Source of the DNA: Adiantum capillus-veneris
Lineage: Eukaryota; Streptophyta; Polypodiopsida; Polypodiales; Pteridaceae
DNA length: 64,000 nucleotides
NCBI GenBank assembly: GCA_014529385.2
Contig: CM043952.1
Location: 62,144,119-62,208,118, forward strand
Direction: 5' to 3'
A model generated the notes under the pieces. That model was given only the letters and a program-made list of their open reading frames with translations, searched no databases and was not told the DNA's origin. Positions 36,601 to 47,877 of the stretch are shown in pieces. How positions within the stretch are numbered: the stretch's first letter is position 1; each line of letters starts with the position of its first letter. A program made the position numbers and the translations under genes.

Positions 36601-36735
36601 CCCATATTGTGTGAGCTATTTGCCCCATTGGTGTTGGCCCAAGCTCAATTGTATCTAAACAATTGAGCTTGGGCCCATATTGTGTGAGCTATTTGCCCCA
36701 TTGGTGTTGGCCCAAGCTCAATTGTATCTAAACAT
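36601..36735 (+). repeat. 73-bp duplication joined by an inverted segment in the E2 5' LTR
   Basis: CCCATATTGTGTGAGC... starts at 36601 and again at 36674. Between the copies lies AATTGAGCTTGGG (36661-36673), the exact reverse complement of CCCAAGCTCAATT at 36639-36651, forming a 13-bp stem with a 9-bp loop. The 3' LTR has a single copy and no inverted piece. Confidence 0.9.
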
Positions 36736-36767
36736 CAGAAATTCTCCTCTTTTGAGCTGAGTTGTTT

Positions 36768-36770
<3 letters not shown>

Positions 36771-36815
<45 letters not shown>
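36771..36815 (+). repeat. TG microsatellite in E2 5' LTR
   Basis: A pure TG run, with a second shorter run at 36910-36934. Counterparts are at 44389-44433 and 44534-44556 in the 3' LTR. Confidence 0.9.
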
Positions 36816-36817
<2 letters not shown>

Positions 36818-37005
36818 AGTGGGCAAGTGGATAGTCTCTCTCCTCTCACTCCAGAGGTGTGTTCCCTGTCTCGGCCAGGTGTGTTGTGTAAGCCGAGTGG
36901 TGCCCCATAGTGTGTGTGTGTGTGTGTGTGTGTGTATCATTCCAAGAGTGTGTGTCGGGTCGTTATAGAGGCACTGTGTGTGTTTTCATCCCGCTCACAT
37001 CCTTT

Positions 37006-37023
37006 TGGCGCCCCCACGGAGGA
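37006..37023 (+). other. E2 primer-binding site
   Basis: TGGCGCCCCCACGGAGGA, six bases after the LTR end. It differs from the E1 PBS at two positions. Confidence 0.7.
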
Positions 37024-37738
37024 TCTTCTTCGAGTACCTTCTGCTTCGAGCTTCAAGCTTGGAGATTCAGGATTACAGGTTGCAGGTTGCAAATTATAGG
37101 TTACAGGGACAGGTACAGGTACAGGTGATTCACACAGGTACAGGTAGCTGGAGTACAGTGATATACTTGCAGTGATGTCACCTGCAGTTGTTGTGGGTAT
37201 GCATCACTTGGCGCCTATTTGGGTGCATTTTCTGTTGGATTGTACGTTACTTGTGGAAACTGCCATTGTACGCATTTGTGGAGCCATACTTGGTTGTGTT
37301 TGGCAGTCCCAGCCATTTCTGAGACTTGGTCTGGAAGATAGTCATTTCTGAGACTTGACTATACGCGATTTGCATTAGCCTTAGTGTGAGGGTCGATAGC
37401 GTGAGGTTTTTATTGAGCTGGGGGATTCTCAAATGTGGAGATCCTTTCGGTGATACAGGTAGCTGAAGAACCCTTTTCGTGACCTCGCCATAGGCTATGT
37501 ACTAGTGATTCCTAATTGATGCTCGGGTTCTATTGTTGACAGTTTATGCATACATATACAGTCTATATTTTGGGTTCCTACTGCTCTATTTCTGGGGAAA
37601 CTCTGCCAAAATTTTTCCAAGTTATGATGGCTGGTTTTTTGGTCTTTTGAGCCATTTATCGTGTTATGCTGCTGAAATTTTGGCAAAATCAGAGGTTAAG
37701 TCAGGTGTGCCTTCTTGGGAGCTTCATGGTTGGCTTTA

Positions 37739-37957
37739 ATGGATGATCAAAATGGCCCTCAGTTCACTCCTTTTCATTTAACTCAAAGAATCCAGATTAA
37801 TGTTCATGTGTCCAGGAAGATCTTTTTCCAGCAACGCATAGTCTTTATGTTTGGGCCAAGAAGATTCCGAGAGATCTTGGAATGTCCTTTGCCTGTTGTA
37901 ATTCCGATGATCAACTATGAAAACTCATTTGATGTGCATGTGTTTGTCCTTATCTAA
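37739..37957 (+). CDS. E2 upstream small ORF (conserved element protein, unknown function)
   Basis: A 72-codon ORF starting MDDQNGPQFTPFHL, about 100 bp before the gag ATG. It is intact although E2 gag-pol is broken. It matches E1 ORF b throughout: HVSRKIFFQQRIVFMFGPRR, FREIL, IPMINY and SFDVHVFVLI. The start at 37739 is preferred over the upstream in-frame Met (37715) because E1 ORF b also begins with MD. No known domain is recognised. Possible roles include an RNA-binding or regulatory accessory protein, which is pure inference. Confidence 0.65.
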   Translation: MDDQNGPQFTPFHLTQRIQINVHVSRKIFFQQRIVFMFGPRRFREILECPLPVVIPMINYENSFDVHVFVLI

Positions 37958-38059
37958 AGTTGAGCTCCATTGAAGTTTCTGGGGATTGGGTAGTCAAAAG
38001 TTTTGGGTTCTTGCACGTGTGTTCAAAGGGGTTCTCAAAGCATTGAAACTTGGGTAGCC

Positions 38060-39013
38060 ATGGCTTTCTCTTATCCGGAGTTTCATGGAAGAAGTGATGA
38101 AGATGTGGAAGAATTTTTGGAAAAGATGGAGGTTGCCTGCATTAGCAACCAGATTCATGACCCTGCGCAGATGTTACGTCTTCTCCAAATTTGTTTGAAG
38201 AGTGATGCACGAGTCTGGTCCAAAACATTTGAAGAGGAGTTGCGTGCAGCGGATCCACCTGTAAGATTGAGTTGGGACAATCTAAGGCATGGGTTGGAAG
38301 TGGAGTTTGTGAAGATAGAAGATCCTGACAAAGTGTGGCAAGAAGTACAAGGTTTGGTGCAAAAGGAAGGTGAGCCATTAGATGCGTACGTACGTAAGTT
38401 CTCATTGGCATGGGAGCGGATGTGCAAGGCCTTAGCACCACAGGTACCCCCGCCTGACATGATGAAGAAGGACGGGTTCTTGGCTGGTCTTTGGGAGAAT
38501 ATACGCTGGAGAGTGGAGCTAAAGAAGCCTAGGACATATGAAGATGCACTAGAGGTAGCAAGGAACAAAGAGTGGAAGTTGAGGAAAATGAGCCAGTTAG
38601 GGGTGGATTCTTTGCCCATGAGGTCTGAATTTCAGCCTCTAGAATCTTTACAAGGTCTCATGTCAGGGGTTCATCATGAACCAGTGGTTCCTATTACTAC
38701 TTAGGTTATGCCAGCAGTGGTCACTACATCGGTGCAAGATGATGGGCTAAGGCAAGACATGAGGCAAGTGGTAGATTTGATGAAGAATCTTAGCCTAAAC
38801 ATGCTAGGTCAACTGGGAAATAATCGAGGTCAAGGGAGGTATGCAAATCAGCCAGGAGGTGAAGAAAGACCTAGGAATGGTGTTGGACAAAGCAATGGTA
38901 GGTACTGGAGGCAGACGCCCACATGTTATAATTGTGGAGAGTTGGGTCACATGAGCCCGCAATGTGATAAGCCACCAAGGATGGGGGGAGACATGTATCC
39001 ATTGCCAAGATAG
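38060..39013 (+). pseudogene. gag: E2 gag with internal stop
   Basis: The start MAFSYPEFHGRSDEDVEEFL at 38060 corresponds to the E1 gag start (YPLFFGEPGEDAELFL). Capsid-like text follows, such as KSDARVWSKTFEEEL and DGFLAGLWENIRWRVELKKP. A TAG at 38702-38704 interrupts it. The same frame then continues (38708) to a zinc knuckle CYNCGELGHMSPQC near 38930-38970. A second TAG at 39011-39013 closes it at the gag-pol boundary, and pol follows in the same frame. E1 has no stop at either place, so decay is the simplest reading. The TAG at the gag-pol boundary could also be a readthrough site. Confidence 0.9.
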
Positions 39014-42000
39014 GTGCTAACTAGGTCAAATGATTATGGCATCGAAATTAAGGGAGACGAAGGAACCAGTGGACTGACCCAGGAGGAAAAGGGAAAGACA
39101 AAAGTGCTAAGTGTAGTCACTTTGGAGAAGGCATCAAAGCTAGAGGATACATTAGTGATGCCTATTGGGAAGAGGACCACAGAGGATAAGGAAGGAAGAA
39201 GTGCCCCCGGTCCTAGTAAGAAGAAAGGAAAGAGCCATGAAGGCGAGGATGTCAAGGCCAAGAGGAAAAGGAGAGCTCGTCGAAAGTTTCATGTTTCAGA
39301 TTTTTCACTAGGGGATGGGCAATTAAGCTATGACTTGAAGGAGGATCTGACGAGCAGGAAGGCAGATGTTACTTTTGGGCAGCTTATAGAGATGGTGCCT
39401 AAGCTAAAGCGACAGTGGAAGAGGATGGTTAACCCAACGGAGAAAGAGCCAGAGAGAGGTTCAGTAAAGGTGTTGGCAATGGATGAGCTACCAGACATTT
39501 GTCCAATAGTAGATGTGTGGCATAAAAGGAAAAATTTGGGACAAGTTTATGTGGATGGTGGAGCCCAAATATGCGTCATAACACACTCATGTGTTGAGAA
39601 GATGGGTCTCACACTGGCTGGGGTGTCAGGTTTTCGGATCAGATTGGCAAACCATCAAAAAGTAACATGCTTGGGTGTTGTAAAGAGCTTAGAAGTGGAG
39701 TCATATGATGCAAAGGCAGTGGTTGATTTTCATGTGATGCCAGCAGGGTTGGGAGCATATCCTATTATACTGGGCAGACCATGGTTACGTGCAGTGGGAG
39801 CTGTTCAAGATTGGCGACATGGTACGATTAGCCTCTATGGAAAGACAGGTACCAAGAAGCTTTATAATATGGACACAAGGAAACGATTAGAGGATCTTTA
39901 TGAAGATGAGGATGAGTCTAGTGATGAAGACTCTTCCACGGTGACAGATGAGGACAGTGATAGCACTACCAGCAGTGATGAGGATGTTGATGTTGCATTT
40001 CTTTTGATGGACAAAGAAATCCAGGAGTTTGGTTTAGTTGCATTTGTGAATCAGGTTGAAGATGAATGTGAAGGGCCTTATGAAGTGATTGAAGGGCTGA
40101 TGAAAACCAAGGTTGAGTTGTCAAAGAAGCAGGAATTGTTGACACAAATGATCAGTGGAGACCTCTCAGCTATGGAGAAGGATATATATTTGCACATGCT
40201 GGCTAGTTTTCCTGATTTGTTCATTACTTCATATGAAGAGATCAGAGGGTTCAAGGGCGAAGAGATGCATATAGAGCTGAAAGAAGGTGCTAAGCCAGTG
40301 CGGCAAAGGCTAAGAAGGATGGGTCAAGAGCAAATGGAAGCCTTGCGAGAAGAGGTGGACAAGTTATTGAAGGCAGGGTTCATAGTCCCTGTGGAGACCA
40401 CAAAATGGGTGAGTCCAGTTGTAGTCAGTCCAAAGAAGGATGGGAAGTGGAGAATTTGTGTAGATTTTAAACCCTTAAACGTAGCCACTAAGAAGAACCC
40501 ATATCCTTTTCCATTCATCGATCAGATCTTGGATTCAGTGGCAGGTTATGAGAGGTACAGTGTGTGTGTGATGGTTTTTCAGGCTATTTTCAATTGAAGA
40601 TTGCTCTTAAAGACCGCACAAATACAACTTTCATTACGCCATGGGGCTGTTATTGTTACACAGTATTGCCGTTTGGGTTGTCAAATGGACCATCTTCCTA
40701 TCAAGAGAGAGCAAATTGGGTATTGGAACCATTCATTGGTAGTTGTGTTAAAGCTTTTATGGATGACTTCTGTGTTTATAGCAGTAGGGCTGAACACCAT
40801 GAGAAGCTGCAGATGGTATTGGCTCGATATGATGAATGTGGAGGACAACTAAATCCAAAGAAATGTCATCTAGCACAGCCAAGGGTGAAGTTATTGGGCC
40901 ACATGGTTTCATAAAATGGCATTGAGGCTGATTCAGACAAGGTTAAGTCTATTATTCTTCTTCCATCACCTATGAGTACGAAGTAATTGGCAACCTTTAT
41001 ACATAAAGTGAAGTACATGGCAAGGTTTATTCCATTGTCTTCTCAGATTCTTTATCCATTACAACAAGTGGCAAAGCATGATCCATTGCAATGGGATGAC
41101 AAGTGTGAAGAAGTGTTTCAAGAGGTGAAAGAGGTGTTAGGGGGGTTGTCAGCCATGCAGGCTCCTGATTGGGAGAAAGTTTTTTATGTAAATCCCTCAG
41201 TAGGGGATGATGCCATTGGAGCCATTCTATTGCAAAAGGGGAAGGGCAGACATTATATGAGGCCAGTGCATTGTGCAAGCCGAGTGAAGTTGGTAGCGGA
41301 GAGAAAGTTCTCGGAAGTAGAGCTAGTGATGGCCAATGTAATATTTGCTTGTCGACGATTTCTTCATTACTTGCTACCACGGCCTTTTGTTTTCTTGACG
41401 AGTTATGCCTTTTTGCCACAGTTAATTAATGGTACTAACATGTCAAATGTGGTGAAGAAATGGGTAATTGAGCTGCAGGAGTTTGAGTTCTCTTTTCTAG
41501 TGGAAGATAGTACAAGGGCTACCCTAGCTGATTTGTTGACCTACAAGGAGAATCCCCTTATTGTTAAGGAAGAGGTGGTGAGAAAGGTAGTTGAAGAAGT
41601 GCCACAGATCAGCAATGCACATGTGTTGTTCTTTGATGGTTCATACAGAAAGAGCCATGATGCAGCTTCAGGGGGTATAGCACTTTATGATCCAGAGGGG
41701 AAGCTAGTATGCAAGAGAGGGTTCAAATTGGATGCTCATAGTAACAATGAGGCTGAATATGCTACTCTGGAAGCCGGATTACACATTTGTTTTAAGCATG
41801 GGGTTCGAAGGTTGAGCATAAAAGGTGATGCCTTGTTAGTGGTGAAGCAAGTGCTGGGTTTGTGGAAGAGCAAGAACACCTCATTGAAGGAAATGTGCTT
41901 CAGAATTAAAGGCCTATTAAAAAAGTTCGAAGCATGGAGCATCAGACACATTGAACGTGCTCTAAATGGAGAGGCACATGAAGCAGCTCAAAGCATGATT

Positions 42001-43356
42001 GGGGATCTATTTGTGTTGAGGACAACTTTACCTCTTTATCATGGCCGGGAAAGTTTGGCTCAAGAAGAGGAGTTTTTGCTAACAGGAATCATTCCAAAGG
42101 AGATTCAGAAGTCTAAGAAGTATGGCTTTGTGTGTAGAGCATACAGGTACAAATTGATTGGTGATTTCTTATACGTGAAAGGGGTTGATCTCGTGTTGAG
42201 ACGTGTACCTTGGCGGGAGGAGCTTTACAGAGTGTTGGAAGAGAATCATGAAGGTGCATGTGGTGGCCATTTTGCTCTAAAGATCACCTTGCATAAGATT
42301 TTGCAAGAGGGGTATGTATGGCCTAGTTTGCACAAGGATGTTCACCATTGGTGTAGGTCTTGCAATAGGTGTCAAGCATTTGGGAAGAGAGTGTTGAAGC
42401 CAGAGCTATGAAAAACCATTATGGCGTTTGATGTGTTTGAAAAGTGGGGGATTGATGCAATAGGCCCGTTACCTATCACAAGCAGGGGCAAAAGCTATAT
42501 TTTGACGACAGTGGACTATCTTTCTAGATGGGCAGAGGCTATAGCAGTAAAACAGATCACTGCAAAGGATGTGGCAAAATTTGTGTATGATGAAATATGT
42601 TGCAAGTTTGGGGTGCCATTAGAGCTACTTTCAGATAAGGGGCCAGGATTTAGAGCTAAACTGCTAGACTTCTTATGCACAAAGATGAAGATTAGGCACC
42701 AGCATACCACTCCTTATTACCCGCAGTGTAATGGCTTAAATGAAAGATTCAATGGTGAGTTGGTACAAATTCTTTCCAAAGTGACAGAGCACCAAGGAAA
42801 GAATTGGGATTTGGAATTGCCTAGTGCATTATGGGCTTACCGTACTTTGGTGAAGACAGGTACAGGTTTTACTCCATTTCATTTGGTGTATGGAAAGGAA
42901 GCACTATTGCTTATGGAGGTAGAGTTTCCTGCGGTCAAGATGTTAGAGAAGTTGCTTGGGCCGCCTAGTGATGCATTCAAAGAGAGGCTCTTGCAGTTAC
43001 AAGAGGTCCAATTGGATAGGATGAGTGCATTGGAGCATTATGGGCAGATGCAGGATAAGGCTTTGGCAAAGATAAATGAAAAGGTCAAAAGTAAGGGTAT
43101 CAAGAAGCATGAATTTGTTTTGCGATACAACAGTAAGCTGGACAACACCTTCCAAAAGAAGTTTCAAATTAAGTGGGAAGGCCCTTTCAAGGTAGTGGAG
43201 TGTTTTCCAAATAGCACATATCAGCTGGCTAACCTGGATGGTGTTCTACATAAGTCAAGGGTAAATGGATTGCGTCTTAAATTTTATCATGCTAGATTGA
43301 TGATGGTGGAGCAAGATGAGCTGTCTGTGGATCAAGTAGTGTTGGTGAGGGATTAG
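39014..43356 (+). pseudogene. pol: E2 pol: protease, RT, RNase H, second RNase H, integrase
   Basis: Protease with YVDGGAQICVIT near 39550. An acidic Asp/Ser stretch (39900-39990) follows. RT starts near 40290 with WVSPVVVSPKKDGKWRICVD. A 2-bp TG gain near 40565 shifts the frame. RT continues with DGFSGYFQLKIALKD, LPFGLSNGPSSYQ and FMDDFCVYSS (40755-40790). Stops occur at 40912 (TAA), 40984 (TAA) and 42409 (TGA). First RNase H about 41150-41520. Second RNase H with FFDGSYRKS (41630), SNNEAEYATLEAGL and IKGDALLVVKQVL. Integrase with GACGGHFALKIT, HHWCRSCNRCQ, GIDAIGPLP (42450), SDKGPGF and LNERFNGELV, then WEGPFKVVE at the C terminus. Apart from the TG slip all parts share one frame. Confidence 0.92.
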
Positions 43357-43420
43357 GAGACCTATGATGCGGCGAGTCTCATATCTCTCTTTGCCGCTGC
43401 TGATCATGAATGATCTAGCA

Positions 43421-43441
43421 GGCTAGGGGATGGGCAAAGTA
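43421..43441 (+). other. E2 polypurine tract region
   Basis: A purine-rich stretch (AGGGGATGGG core, then CAAAGTA) lies directly before the 3' LTR start at 43442. It is less pure than the E1 tract. Confidence 0.55.
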
Positions 43442-44385
43442 TGTCAGGAGTTTTTTGGAGCAAGGGATTGCGCATATGTACATACACATGCATGGTGCAT
43501 CGAATAAAGGATTGCCCAATTTCCATAGCCAGGTGGTTACGTGGGGCCCACATGTGTACAGGTAGGACAGCATATACATAGTGCATCGATTTTCACTATT
43601 ACCAGTACCAGTATGTTTCTTCTACAATAATGAGGAGTTTATAGCACGAAAAACTTTCGAGGAAGCTATCCGCGGGCCGACGACACGAGGTAAGCAGGTG
43701 CGTCAGATGGCATCTAGTGGCGTCAGGAGGGCAAACGGGGTCAATATTTGCACGTGGATGAATACGTACACAAAGTGGTGTTTTCTTGTGAGAGTTATGC
43801 AGAAAGGTCATCATTAGGACCACTTTTTGGGGCCACTTCACGTGGTTGCAAGACGCATTATTGAAAAGAAATGAGTGCCAGGTGTGCGTATGGATGCAAC
43901 AGGGTGACAATTATGCACTGCGAGGTCAGTTTTTGGCCTGTTCGGGGTCCGTTTGAGGTCATCTAAAAGGCCAAGGGTGCCCAACTAATAAAGCTAAGTG
44001 TGGGAACTGAAAAAACTGAGAGAAGACCAGAAAAAACGTGGAGAAGAGCGGAGGAACAGCCGCAGGTGTGTTTTTTGGGTTTTTGGAGCCTGTTTTGGCC
44101 GTAAACTGCTCATCCGAGGTCGGATTTGAGCACTTTGACATTGTAGACTGGGGTTTTGGGCCGTTCCGGACGCGATGGCGCTGTCCATTTTTCCAAATTT
44201 CTCACTTTTTTTTTGTTGTTTTGGCTGTGTAAGTTTCTCCTATGAGCGAAGCTTCTACTCCAATTTCTGATTGTATCTGGTATCTTTTACCCATATTGTG
44301 TGAGCTATTTGCCCCATTGGTGTTGGCCCAAGTTCAATTGTATCTAAACATCAGAAATTCTCCTTTTTTGAGCTGAGTTTTTTGG

Positions 44386-44434
<49 letters not shown>

Positions 44435-44619
44435 TGTGTGGAGTGGGCAACTTGATAGTCTCTCTCCTCTCACTCCAGAGGTGTGTTCCCTGTCTCGGCC
44501 AGGTGTGTTGTGTAAGCCGAGTGGTGCCCCATAGTGTGTGTGTGTGTGTGTGTGTATCATTCCAAGAGTGTGTGTCGAGTCGTTATAGAGGCGCTGTGTG
44601 TGTTTTCATCCCGCTCACA
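43442..44619 (+). repeat. E2 3' LTR (1178 bp)
   Basis: Partner of 35753-36999 without the 73-bp duplication. It ends CCGCTCACA and is followed by ACGT. Confidence 0.9.
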
Positions 44620-44623
44620 ACGT
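44620..44623. repeat. Target-site duplication of E2, right copy (ACGT)
   Basis: Matches 35749-35752. The five-base versions (GACGT and ACGTC) do not match. Confidence 0.7.
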
Positions 44624-45089
44624 CTGACTTTAAACGGTCACTCAAAAAAGGCACTTGGGTTGTGCTCACAAGGACAACCAGTTTGGGAGTAATAAATGGA
44701 TGATCCCCATGGATTACGATCTACCAACCAAGTGTACGAGCATCCTAATTTTAGAGGCAATAACCCCACCAAAAATTTTAACTATACCCTCACCCCAGAT
44801 GAGCGCTAATGTAGTGAGCAAACAGTAAAAGCTTGAGTGCTCTTCTGCCTCTTTTTGCATCCTCTATTGCCCAGCGTTTTAACTCTACCCCCGTCGACGC
44901 CACATAGTGATCAAACCATCTCTTTTGTGCTCCCAACCCTTTTTGCCCATCCTCCTCTTACTCTCTAGTGCTCCCATCGCTTTTTTGGACTCCTATATTG
45001 TAGTGCTTTAGTGACGCAGATATCTACACACAGCAAAGAGGTATGCTACTACACTTTTGTGCACTTGTATTTTGTGAGATCAGCACCAA
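44624..45089. other. Unassigned sequence between E2 and a solo LTR
   Basis: No gene or motif. It may include the unalignable 5' part of the LTR that follows. Confidence 0.4.
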
Positions 45090-46843
45090 GAAAAAACAGT
45101 CAGTTTCACTGAATTTTTAAAGATCACATGCTCCCCAAATTTGGAAAGGTGATACAAACAAAATTTGTAGCTCATGAGCTGAACTTTTACCTCAAATTGT
45201 TTCATATTTTTTTGAGCTACGAGCTGTGAGCTATGATTTTATTGGTGGATCTCAGTTTGCCCATGCTATGCAGCCACACTCCCTCTTCCACTTTATCATT
45301 TTCCTCTTTCACACACACTCCTCCCTCTCCTTTCCACTCCCAAACCTGCAACTCCCATGTCCTAATTCATCCTCTTCACCATTGCCACATCTCTCACACC
45401 TCCATAGCCTTCATCCTCCATTTCTACACCCTATGTGTCCCCCTTTCTCTCTACATATACGTCCATATTACCATACTCTCTTCAACTTTGTAAAGAACTT
45501 CAAAAAATCAGCAAAAATCCAAAGATAACCTTTGCAAATGAAGGCTTTTATCATGAATTTTCCAAGGTTTTAAGATAACATAGCTTCATCGACACACGCT
45601 ACTTCGCCATGCTGACCGCTTCTTCTACCGGTGCTATAAAGAGGTGAATGTCAACTTCTCCAAGCTTCAACCTTGCTTTACAAGCTTATCCCTTGTCTAA
45701 CTTTTCTCATCATATATCTCACCATTTGGTGAATGATTTGGTAAATATTTTTTAGTGATAATTACTAACTACTAACCACTAACCTTATTGTAAAATGCAC
45801 CCTCTACTAGAGTAGGCACTCCCAAATTATTCACTCCATCCTCTCTCCTTTCATCCTCAATAATTATCTTCCCTTGAGCCCACATCCATGTGACTCAAAG
45901 GACAAGAGAGACCCACCCTCATGAAGAAAAATAAAAATATGCATAATCTTTTATTCCTTCAAATAAACTTGATTAGGCCTAATCCTAATCGGGGCTTCTA
46001 AAACCTATAAATAGAGCCCTTCTCTCCCTTGTAAATTATCCCATGATCACACTACACCACACCATTCTCAACACATAACACACCACTCTTCAAGCCTAGT
46101 TGTGTAGAGTGTGTGCATCGGAGTGCTCTATTCCATCATTACACATAGGTGCATGGAGAAGCTTGAAGCTAGTTATGCCATCTAGAGGAGTGGAGTGTAT
46201 GCCATACTCTTCACCACACTTGTAGCCTACTCTTGTGCATAAATAAGATTTATAGTTTTGGGTGCAATTGTATGCTGCAACTACGACTCTTCTCTCCAAA
46301 TTGACTTGATAACTTGGCTCATCAAGTGGTTGAAGGTATATTGTCCTTGAAATTTGTTGTGCCATTTCATGCTTGGTGGTTTGAGGGCTTGTTGAATTGT
46401 TTTCCTAAAAGGTCAATTGTAAGAGGGTGCTCGGTGAGAGGGCTCCCGTGACCCTAAGAAAATTTGTGTATTGGCAACAAGGTCAAGTTTTGTGTTGTCT
46501 CTCTATTTATCATCAAGCTTTGTGTGCATCTAGTCTTTAAGGCTAAGACTGAGTAGCTCAAGTTGATTTGTGCTCTTTACCTCTCTCTGGCGTGGTGAAT
46601 GTTTGTGTTTGGTGTGTGTGGCTATCTTGCATTCCCCTCTCTTTGTGCGTTTGAGTACAAGGAGATATCACGTGCGTCCTAGTTCGCATCTACAACTAGG
46701 TGGTGCCCCTTTTCTTGTTTGGTTTCTGGCTGTGGGTTGTTGTTGTCTCTGATTGTGCTTGCCCCATCCCCAATTGAGTAGCACGGGAGCCTCGAAGGGT
46801 GTTTAGAGGCCGCTCTTCTTGTTGCCCGCCCTGGACCGCCTCA
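45090..46843 (+). repeat. Diverged solo LTR of the E1 family
   Basis: From about 45090 the sequence follows the E1 LTR from about 9685: TGAATTTTTAAAG, AGGTGATACAAACAAA, TTGAGCTACGAGCTGTGAGC and the CCATGCTATGCAGCCACACTC block. It ends with the same terminus (TTGTTGCCCGCCCTGGACCGCCTCA). It has its own TATA box at 46006 and lacks the CT microsatellite. No PBS or internal region follows; instead a minus-strand frame runs up to 46844. The first part of the E1 LTR, including the terminal hairpin, is not recognisable, so the left end is unknown. Confidence 0.75.
46006..46013 (+). promoter_or_regulatory. TATA box of the solo LTR
   Basis: TATAAATA, at a position relative to the LTR end similar to that in E1 (about 0.84 kb against 1.0 kb). 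Confidence 0.55.
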
Positions 46844-47877
46844 CTGGCAAAGACCAATCCTTGCTGTCAAAGGATGGAAGTGGTAAAGGAGTTACACGAC
46901 CCCAACCAAAGGAAGTTCTCGGTTCTGAATATGAAATATCATAAAAGAATATTTCATTATCTTCAAGTTCCTTGTGTTGTCTTCCTTGGTACATTTGCTT
47001 ACCAATAAATGCATGGAAAGCATCAAAAATCCCAACTATGCTCTCAGTTGGTTGCCAGTCCGTCCTATTCAATGTATAAATATCTGAAACATACTAAAGA
47101 TGATATCCACAACTTAACCTTCAAATATAATCATGCACTAAGTGAGATGCTCGAAATAACTCACAGTTGGGTTGATGTCGTGGAAAACTTGGAGGAGATG
47201 TTTGCAACCTTAAATCTGCATGTTGGAAAGCATGTTGTATGAGGACCTCTTTCACCCGCTTGCTTTTTGTGCACACACTTTAAATTCTTTAACTTGTCCC
47301 TTGAAAGCCTCCATGAGATCATTGCGTTGCCTCCTCTTCCTCCTCCTAGTTTCCAGTAGTACCCAACTTTTGATAGTTATTCGAGGTGGTATCCATGCTT
47401 GATCATCGGTAGTATAACTATTAAAACTGCTAACAGAGTCAATGGTAGTGCTAGGCCTTTGAGAAGTAGTCATGGTGTGCACTAGAATACACAAAAAAGT
47501 TAGCGCAAATATGAAAAAGGGAAGAATGTTTTGAGAGGGAAGTAGAGCTACTCAAAGTAATATTTAGGTGGGAACATAGATACTAGAGTCTTCAATGAAA
47601 GTTATGAAATTTTTCGGTATAGAGTTAGTACGACTTATGGCATTTATGCTTTGAAAGCGTGAAATTGTGCAATTTGATGAGTTTTCTCCTTTTTTCTGAA
47701 AGAGCTTGGCTCCAAACTGTTGATTCTCAACGTAACGTAAGCCTCTTCCTCATTGATCGAGCACCACTCTCTCTCTAAAATTGAAAGGCCCAAAAGTGAG
47801 TCCAACTTTCTCATAATGCTAGGATACTCGACATGCAGGAGATGCTCCAACTGCGCAGCACAAGGCTCGAAGCTCAA
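46844..47877 (-). pseudogene. Unidentified minus-strand coding-like remnant beside the solo LTR
   Basis: Three open blocks: 47877-47644, 47494-47252 (starting near MTTSQRPSTTIDSVSSFNSY and containing DDQAWIPPRI) and 47072-46844 (IVGIFDAFHAFIGKQMY and YSEPRTSFGWGRV). The last runs directly into the LTR edge, suggesting the LTR landed in it. The blocks are in different frames with stops between. I do not recognise the family. The W-I-P motif recalls the tryptophan repeats at 5887-6783, but one motif is not evidence of homology. Confidence 0.3.

Larger units (their letters stand above)
35753..36999 (+). repeat. E2 5' LTR (1247 bp)
   Basis: Starts TGTCAGGAG and ends CCGCTCACA. It contains a 73-bp duplication absent from the other LTR (36601-36735) and two TG microsatellites (36771-36815 and 36910-36934). 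Confidence 0.9.
35753..44619 (+). mobile_element. E2: Tat-type Ty3/gypsy retrotransposon with inactivated gag-pol
   Basis: An 8.9-kb element, LTRs at 35753-36999 and 43442-44619 (TGTCAGG...CTCACA), PBS at 37006, one upstream small ORF, gag and pol, polypurine tract before 43442 and an ACGT duplication. Pol carries the second RNase H like E1, and the PBS and upstream ORF are also of the E1 type, while the LTRs are unrelated to those of E1. By eye the two LTRs differ at about 35-45 sites, roughly 3 percent, plus indels, so it is older than E1. Gag-pol has five stops and one frameshift. Confidence 0.95.

Noticed and set aside
36762-36968. Cys-Val repeat proteins over TG runs
   Set aside because: Translation of TG microsatellites within the E2 LTR.
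46844-46856. A PBS after the solo LTR (TGGCAAAGACC)
   Set aside because: It agrees with the E1 and E2 PBS only in TGGC; a minus-strand frame continues through it, so the LTR is treated as solo.
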